Source: G965215055 sp965242685 (lineage in GTDB: Bacteria; Pseudomonadota; Gammaproteobacteria; UBA4575). Taken from it: a stretch of 64,000 bases of DNA. Of the stretch, positions 62,038-64,000 are shown piece by piece (the first letter of the stretch is position 1; each line of letters begins with the position of its first letter). The DNA lies in assembly GCA_965242685.1 (NCBI GenBank), contig OZ251487.1, positions 558,001 to 622,000 on the forward strand. The letters are read 5' to 3'. The notes under the pieces are model-generated. The model saw nothing but the letters and a program-made list of their open reading frames with translations. It did no database searches and was not told the origin of the DNA. The position numbers and the translations under genes are program-made.

Positions 62038-62475
62038 TTAGGTGGTAACTGTTCCGGCATTTAGTCCGGCGGCGCGGATGCCGGCGATGGCGCAATGTTC
62101 GTCTTGATCGGAAAGGTCGCCGCTGATCCCTACCGCACCGATGATCTCGTCTTCCCCGTCTTTTACCAAGACGCCGCCGGCTACGGGCAAGAGGCGTTGG
62201 TCGGAAAGGTTGATCAGGGCGTTCATAAACATCGGGCGCTCTTCGCCCATCTCTCCCAGCTTGCGCGAGGATACCCCGAAACCGATGGCGCCCCAGGCCT
62301 TGGCCATGGCGATCTTCGGGCGCATCAGGCTGGCGCCGTCGGCCCTGGACATCGCCTTTAGATGGCCTCCCGAGTCGAGTACCACGACGGTGAGCGGCGC
62401 CAGGTTGCGCTGTCGGCCTTCCGCATGGGCGGCCTCGATGATCGTGTTGGCTTGTTCAAGCGTGATCTTTGTCAT
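62038..62475 (-). CDS. GlcG/HbpS family haem-binding-type protein
   Basis: 145 aa of the DUF336 family. LEQANTIIEAAHAEGRQRNL, VVVLDSGGHLKAMSRADGAS, AMAKAWGAIGFGVSSRKLG, and the Gly-rich end EIIGAVGISGDLSDQDEHCA are typical. Members bind haem or small ligands or act as accessory proteins; no signal peptide here. Divergent from the fadB-type gene, 112 nt away. Confidence 0.9.
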   Translation of the reverse strand: MTKITLEQANTIIEAAHAEGRQRNLAPLTVVVLDSGGHLKAMSRADGASLMRPKIAMAKAWGAIGFGVSSRKLGEMGEERPMFMNALINLSDQRLLPVAGGVLVKDGEDEIIGAVGISGDLSDQDEHCAIAGIRAAGLNAGTVTT

Positions 62476-62587
62476 ATTTCATCTCTGTATATTGCCTCTG
62501 TATATTTTACGGGCTTATGTTAGTAAAATAGGCTTAAGATAAGCAAGTGCTGTCCCCGACATCGTAACCAACCAGACGTAACCGAAG

Positions 62588-64000
62588 ATGATTTTTTCCG
62601 GCAAGGCGATTTCAGTCCGTTTGGCAGAGGGGGCGGTGGCGCAGTTGGTGTTTGATCTTGAGGGGGCAAGTATCAATAAGCTGAGCCGGGCGGTGCTGGC
62701 GGAATTGGATGCCGCCGTGAGCGCGATTGAGGCGGATGAGACGATCCGCGCGCTGATCCTATCCAGCAATAAGCCTGTCTTTATGGTCGGTGCGGACGTT
62801 ACCGAGTTTCTGGGCTTTTTTGCCCTGCCGGATCAAGAGCTTTTGCACTGGGTTACGAATGTTCAGGCCTTGTTTAGCCGTATCGAGGATTTGCCGATGC
62901 CCAGCGTGACGGCGATCAACGGGTACGCGTTGGGAGGGGGGTGCGAGTTGGCCCTGGCTACGGATTATCGCGTCATGGCGACGGGTGCGCGCATCGGCCT
63001 GCCCGAGGTTAAGCTGGGGATCTTTCCGGGGTGGGGGGGGACTGTCAGGTTGTCGCGTCTGATCGGCGTCGATAATGCCCTGGAGTGGATCTGTACGGGG
63101 GAGCAGCGAGGGGCACAAGAGGCCTTGAGGCAACATGCCGTGGACGCGGTGGTTGAGACGGATCGGCTTCAGGCCGCCGCACTGCATATCGTCGGGCAGT
63201 GTCTGGAAGGTAGGCTCGATTATCGCCAGCGCAGGCGGGAGAAGTGCGGGCCTCTGTCGCTCGATCAGGCGGAGGGGATGATGGCCTTTGAATCGGCCAA
63301 GGCGGTCGTTACCGCGAAGGCCGGGCGACATTTTCCGGCGCCCGTTGCGGCGGTGCGGGTAATAGAGGGCCATGCGGCGATGTCGCGCGATGAGGCGATG
63401 AAGACGGAGGCGCGCGGGTTTGTGGAGATGGCAAGGACGGCGGTGGCGCGCAATTTGGTGGGGATCTTTCTGAATCATCAGCGCATTAAGAAGGTGGGCA
63501 AGGTGCTTGCCGAACAGGCGCGCCCCGTGAAGCGTGTGGCGGTATTGGGCGCGGGAGTGATGGGCGGCGGGATCGCGTATCAGTCGGCGTGCAAGGGTGT
63601 GCCGGCGGTGATGAAAGACATCCAGGGCGAGGCGCTGGAGCTGGGTCTTGCGGAGGCGGGCAAGCTGCTGATGAAGCAGGTGAAGCGCGGCAAGATAACG
63701 GCGGAGGGTGCGGTTGAGACGCTGAATAAGATTGCGTCGACGTTGAGCTACGGGGATTTTGGTCGGGTGGATTTGGTGGTGGAGGCGGTGGTCGAAGATG
63801 AACGGGTCAAGGCTTCGGTGCTGGCGGAGGTCGAGCGCGAGGTTGGGGACGATCATGTGATCGCTTCCAATACTTCCACCATATCGATTACCGGCTTGGC
63901 CAAGTCCCTGCAACGGCCCGAGCGATTTTGCGGGCTGCATTTTTTTAATCCGGTCTACCGGATGCCGCTGGTCGAGGTGATCCGCGGGCACCATTCAAGC
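62588..64000 (+). CDS. fadB: Fatty acid oxidation complex subunit alpha (partial)
   Basis: 471 codons are visible; the gene continues past the right edge (full FadB about 715 aa). The hydratase/isomerase domain has NKPVFMVGADVTEFLGFF, AINGYALGGGCELALATDYR with the active-site Glu, and LPEVKLGIFPGWGGTVRL. The 3-hydroxyacyl-CoA dehydrogenase domain starts with the NAD loop AVLGAGVMGGGIAYQSA, and GLHFFNPVYRMPLVEVI is the last motif in view. Start at ATG 62588 (MIFSGKAISVRLAEGAVAQL) matches FadB. A long reverse-strand frame over this region is a shadow. Confidence 0.92.
   Translation, partial: MIFSGKAISVRLAEGAVAQLVFDLEGASINKLSRAVLAELDAAVSAIEADETIRALILSSNKPVFMVGADVTEFLGFFALPDQELLHWVTNVQALFSRIEDLPMPSVTAINGYALGGGCELALATDYRVMATGARIGLPEVKLGIFPGWGGTVRLSRLIGVDNALEWICTGEQRGAQEALRQHAVDAVVETDRLQAAALHIVGQCLEGRLDYRQRRREKCGPLSLDQAEGMMAFESAKAVVTAKAGRHFPAPVAAVRVIEGHAAMSRDEAMKTEARGFVEMARTAVARNLVGIFLNHQRIKKVGKVLAEQARPVKRVAVLGAGVMGGGIAYQSACKGVPAVMKDIQGEALELGLAEAGKLLMKQVKRGKITAEGAVETLNKIASTLSYGDFGRVDLVVEAVVEDERVKASVLAEVEREVGDDHVIASNTSTISITGLAKSLQRPERFCGLHFFNPVYRMPLVEVIRGHHSS

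Noticed and set aside
61994..62065. 23-codon ORF starting MNQSLLILYVSFVACLGG
   Set aside because: Signal-like but runs into the GlcG-type gene, has no ribosome site and no sensible mature part.
62759..63994. 411-codon open frame on the minus strand
   Set aside because: It is antisense to fadB, which has all its family motifs in the + frame; the reverse translation is Arg/His/Pro-rich with no motif.

Overview
The window reads as a chromosomal segment of a gammaproteobacterium of moderate GC content. The left third has gene orders familiar from Chromatiales/Thiotrichales-type genomes: purM-purN facing a CDP-alcohol phosphatidyltransferase and hda; aspS-nudB-yebC-ruvCAB; ybgC-tolQRAB-pal-cpoB-queE-queC-tRNA-Lys. 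A single-chain sulfate adenylyltransferase (Sat) suggests, but does not prove, a sulfur-oxidising relative. Organism placement is inferred from gene order and protein resemblance only.

Layout. 1-17.9 kb: core housekeeping (purines, phospholipid head group, replication control, Asp-tRNA synthesis, Holliday-junction resolution, the complete Tol-Pal envelope system, queuosine precursor genes). 18.0-20.1 kb: tRNA-Lys and acetyl-CoA synthetase. 20.1-27.5 kb: accessory surface/sulfation cluster: a glycosyltransferase, a PAPS-type sulfotransferase, a small membrane protein, two tandemly duplicated arylsulfotransferase-like (ASST) proteins, then a membrane-anchored protein and an integral membrane protein on the other strand. 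27.6-29.6 kb: AI-2E transporter family protein, HIT protein, small membrane protein and a short tandem repeat.

29.9-42.8 kb is the most striking part, a defence-type island. On the + strand lie a beta-class DNA methyltransferase, a TrlF-like PHP/SMC-type ATPase, an AlbA_2 (Schlafen-type) ATP-binding protein and a type III restriction-like helicase-nuclease. A convergent RecB-like nuclease/SF1 helicase gene is split by an apparent one-base frameshift. The island ends against the 3' end of a tRNA-Ser gene. I read it as an expanded restriction-modification or helicase-methylase-ATPase locus, assembled from parts of different base composition.

43.2-48.1 kb lies between two tRNA-Arg genes. Here msrP and msrQ, normally adjacent, are separated by about 2.5 kb of small unknown ORFs, three of which are tandem copies of a one-TM plus coiled-coil protein linked by a perfect 82-bp repeat. 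48.1-55.8 kb: two truncated haemoglobins, a FadL-type porin, an MFS-acyltransferase fusion, ferredoxin, DUF4396, DUF2182/DUF1326 and small membrane or exported proteins. 55.9-59.7 kb: a solitary DNA methyltransferase-HNH nuclease fusion and two tandem ankyrin-repeat genes, each preceded by the same short repeat. 59.7-64 kb: M23 peptidase, Sat, GlcG-like protein and the 5' two thirds of a fadB-type beta-oxidation gene running off the right edge.
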